6,784 bases of DNA from positions 1 through 6,784 of the forward strand of contig JBBDNT010000077.1 of NCBI GenBank assembly GCA_040877445.1, read 5' to 3'. A program made the position numbers and the translations under genes. Under the pieces are notes generated by a model, which worked only from the letters and a program-made list of their open reading frames with translations, had not been told where the DNA came from and ran no database searches. The DNA comes from JBBDNT01 sp040877445 (GTDB lineage Bacteria; Planctomycetota; Planctomycetia; Planctomycetales; Planctomycetaceae). Shown piece by piece: positions 5,602 through 6,784 of the stretch (within the stretch, counting starts at the first letter, position 1; every line of letters starts with the position of its first letter).

Positions 5602-5940
5602 ATGAAGAAGATCGAGGCGATCATCCGCCATTACAAGCTCGAAGAGGTCAAGGACGCGCTCACCGCGATCGGCGTCCACGGGATGACCGTCTCCGAGGTG
5701 CGCGGCTTCGGCCGGCAGAAGGGGCGGAAGGAGCACTATCGCGGCGGCGAGTTCGCCGTCGACTTCCTTCCCAAGGCGCGGATGGAATTGGTCGTCCCCG
5801 ACGCCGACGTCGACGCCGTCGTGCAGGCGATCGTCGACACCGCCCGCACGGGGGGCATCGGCGACGGGAAGATCTTCATCACCGATTTGGCGCAGGTCAT
5901 TCGCATCCGCACGGGAGAGACCGGCGAAGACGCGGTGTGA
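5602..5940 (+). CDS. glnB: PII nitrogen-regulatory protein, first copy (Phe51)
   Basis: PII proteins are cytosolic homotrimers that sense 2-oxoglutarate and ATP/ADP and control nitrogen metabolism targets such as glutamine synthetase regulation and ammonium transport. The 112-residue length is exactly typical. Seen: MKKIEAIIRHYKLEEVKDAL (1-20), the T-loop region 36-56 with GRQKG (Gln39) and VDFLPK (Lys58), the B-loop TGGIGDGKIF (83-92), and RIRTGE (101-106) with the C-terminal arginines. The classic uridylylation motif YRGAEY reads YRGGEF, so residue 51 is Phe and cannot be uridylylated; Tyr46 remains. The partner gene 85 nt downstream is about 68% identical. No amtB or glnA lies within the window. 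It could be called glnK; the sequence does not decide. Confidence 0.96.
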   Translation: MKKIEAIIRHYKLEEVKDALTAIGVHGMTVSEVRGFGRQKGRKEHYRGGEFAVDFLPKARMELVVPDADVDAVVQAIVDTARTGGIGDGKIFITDLAQVIRIRTGETGEDAV

Positions 5941-5947
5941 GGAGGAG

Positions 5948-5968
5948 TCGAGAGTCGAGAGTTGAGAG
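5948..5968. repeat. Three tandem 7-bp units between the PII genes
   Basis: TCGAGAG, TCGAGAG and TTGAGAG follow each other 8 bases after the glnB stop, in the 85-nt spacer before the second PII gene. Similar GAGTCGAGAG strings occur as intergenic filler in many GC-rich environmental genomes (from memory). No function is evident. Confidence 0.7.
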
Positions 5969-6025
5969 CGATCTGCGGGGGCGCCGCTGGGCGCTGGTTC
6001 GACTTCACGCGACGCACGGGACATC

Positions 6026-6364
6026 ATGAAGAAAATCGAAGCCATCATTCGTCACTTCAAGCTGGAAGAGGTCAAGAACGCGCTCGCGGCGGCGGAAATT
6101 CAGGGGATGACCGTCTCCGAGATCCGCGGCTTCGGCCGGCAGCGGGGGCACAAGGAGACCTATCGCGGCGCGGAATACACCGTCGATTTCCTTCCGAAAG
6201 TGAAGCTCGAAGTCGTCGTCGCCGACGAGGACGCCGACAAGGCCGTGCGGACGATCCTGGACTCCGCCCACACGGGCGAGATCGGCGACGGCAAGATCTT
6301 CGTCACCGAACTGTTGCAGGTGATCCGCATCCGCACCGGCGAAAGCGGCCCGGCGGCGATTTGA
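6026..6364 (+). CDS. glnB: PII nitrogen-regulatory protein, second copy (Tyr51)
   Basis: A second 112-residue PII protein, collinear with its neighbour, with 36 differences by hand count. It has all canonical features: MKKIEAIIRHFKLEEVKNAL (1-20), the T-loop GFGRQRGHKETYRGAEYTVDFLPK (35-58) with Gln39, Tyr46, the uridylylation-type Tyr51 and Lys58, the B-loop TGEIGDGKIF (83-92) and RIRTGESG (101-108). It should respond to 2-oxoglutarate and adenylate charge and could be uridylylated if a GlnD is present elsewhere. GGGA lies 5 nt before the ATG, a modest Shine-Dalgarno. The same orientation and an 85-nt gap with no strong terminator suggest co-transcription with the first copy, from which it likely arose by tandem duplication. 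Mixed trimers of both products are possible, as known for GlnB/GlnK pairs. Confidence 0.96.
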   Translation: MKKIEAIIRHFKLEEVKNALAAAEIQGMTVSEIRGFGRQRGHKETYRGAEYTVDFLPKVKLEVVVADEDADKAVRTILDSAHTGEIGDGKIFVTELLQVIRIRTGESGPAAI

Positions 6365-6403
6365 ACGATGCCGTCGACGCGAAGCCGCAAAGAAGTGGAG
6401 CGA

Positions 6404-6428
6404 GCCTCCCGCGTCAGCGGGGGGAGGC
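6404..6428 (+). terminator. Hairpin after the PII pair, possible terminator
   Basis: GCCTCCC (6404-6410) pairs with GGGAGGC (6422-6428), and the loop adds a GC-GTCA-GC pairing. It begins 40 bases after the second PII stop. There is no T run, so intrinsic termination is uncertain; GCCTCCCGC...GGGAGGC also resembles a dispersed repeat motif. Confidence 0.4.
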
Positions 6429-6435
6429 GATCGAA

Positions 6436-6470
6436 CCACCAAGGCACGAAGATACGAAAGACGAAGAACG
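6436..6470. repeat. CACGAAG-type intergenic repeat tract
   Basis: The tract reads CCACCAAGGCACGAAG, then ATACGAAAGACGAAGAAC: imperfect ACGAAG units spaced about 8-9 bases apart. This is a known style of low-complexity intergenic repeat in environmental bacterial genomes (recollection). It is not coding. Confidence 0.5.
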
Positions 6471-6537
6471 AGCCGTCGAAGTCGTTTCTCGTCGCGGCGA
6501 GGTCGTTTCACTTCCGCACTTTCTACGCGAATTCGCG

Positions 6538-6623
6538 ACCACGGATGACACGGATGGGCACGGATGCGATGACGAATCCGTGTTTATCGTGCGTATCCGT
6601 GCTGATCCGTGCCCGTCCGTGGT
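6538..6623. repeat. CACGGAT/ATCCGTG inverted repeat
   Basis: Three CACGGAT units on the left (6540-6565, within 6538-6565) face ATCCGTG-type units on the right (6576-6582, 6595-6601, 6605-6611 and the variant GTCCGTGG at 6615-6622). The arms 6538-6565 and 6595-6623 are nearly reverse complements (ACCACGGAT...TCCGTGGT), so a long imperfect hairpin can form. Such ATCCGTG arrays recur between genes in many planctomycete-like genomes and often yield false short proteins (here one ending in a NPCLSCVSVLIRARPW-like peptide). Confidence 0.75.
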
Positions 6624-6648
6624 GAAAATCCCGTCCTGGTTGCGGCTT

Positions 6649-6784
6649 TTCGACGCGGCGGCCTCCGTAGAGCGAACTTCAGTTCGCCGCGCGAAGCCCG
6701 CGCCCCCGGCACTCGAAAAAGCTCCGCGGATTCTCGCCGATGTCGATCGATGGTGCCTTCGACGTCGGGAGTTCGGTGTGCGAT
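6649..6784. repeat. Dispersed repeat, copy 2, cut by the window end
   Basis: This copy aligns gap-free to 98-233 with about 14 differences in 136 bases, in the same orientation. Its inverted left end GTAGAGCGAACTTCAGTTCG is at 6667-6686; the matching right end would lie past the window. Differences cluster near 6705-6725, suggesting a tolerant loop and conserved flanks. Confidence 0.8.

Larger units (their letters stand above)
6365..6784. other. Repeat-filled intergenic region after the PII genes
   Basis: No gene is supported in these 420 bases. A GCCTCCC hairpin, a CACGAAG tract, the CACGGAT inverted repeat and the second copy of the dispersed repeat follow one another with little unique sequence between them. 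An 85-codon open frame on the plus strand is built from these repeats. Confidence 0.65.

Noticed and set aside
6526..6537. Perfect 12-bp palindrome CGCGAATTCGCG
   Set aside because: A palindrome of this length in GC-rich repeat DNA can arise by chance, and no second copy or spacing pattern supports an operator.
6368..6625. 85-codon plus-strand open frame after the PII genes
   Set aside because: It is formed by the CACGAAG and CACGGAT intergenic repeats; such repeat-derived peptides are common false annotations.
1..6784. CRISPR array, phage or toxin-antitoxin system
   Set aside because: No regularly spaced direct repeats with unique spacers, no integrase, transposase or paired small genes of that kind are visible.

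Overview
The window is GC-rich and looks like a chromosomal piece of a planctomycete-type bacterium. The grounds are the rpmF-plsX-fabD order, small lineage-restricted membrane proteins with a planctomycete flavour, and intergenic DNA full of dispersed inverted-repeat elements. The assignment is inference from protein style and repeat type; no 16S or other decisive marker is present.

Positions 1-355 hold no gene but contain a dispersed repeat bounded by 20-bp inverted ends (116-264). The minus strand then carries a lipid and ribosome operon, read from right to left: rpmF (ribosomal protein L32, 2406-2570), plsX (acyl-ACP:phosphate acyltransferase, 1407-2399) and fabD (malonyl-CoA:ACP transacylase, 356-1267). 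plsX starts 6 nt after rpmF. A 139-nt GA/CT-rich inverted repeat separates plsX from fabD. In front of rpmF is a good sigma70-like promoter (2647-2676), followed directly by an intrinsic-terminator-like hairpin with a T run (2606-2630).

Further along the minus strand are three poorly characterised genes: a 173-aa membrane-anchored protein (2673-3194), a roughly 151-aa protein with a jelly-roll (glycosidase sugar-binding-like) look (3318-3773), and a roughly 414-aa single-pass membrane protein with a histidine-rich linker and a C-terminal Ig-like/DUF11-like domain (3939-5183).

From 5184 to 5601 no gene is seen. This gap holds a 142-bp repeat that can fold into a three-way junction (5376-5517) and a nested hairpin. 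On the plus strand two PII signal-transduction genes follow in tandem (5602-5940 and 6026-6364), about 68% identical by hand count. The first has Phe at position 51, where the canonical uridylylated Tyr sits; the second keeps Tyr51. The last 420 bases (6365-6784) hold a hairpin, a CACGAAG-rich tract, a CACGGAT-type inverted repeat and a second, window-truncated copy of the repeat found near position 100.

The functional core is housekeeping: membrane lipid synthesis linked to ribosome synthesis, and nitrogen/carbon sensing. I see no convincing evidence of a new defence or mobile system. The most interesting signals are the unequal PII pair, the promoter-terminator arrangement ahead of rpmF, an L32 lacking one zinc ligand, and several structured repeat families packed into the gaps.
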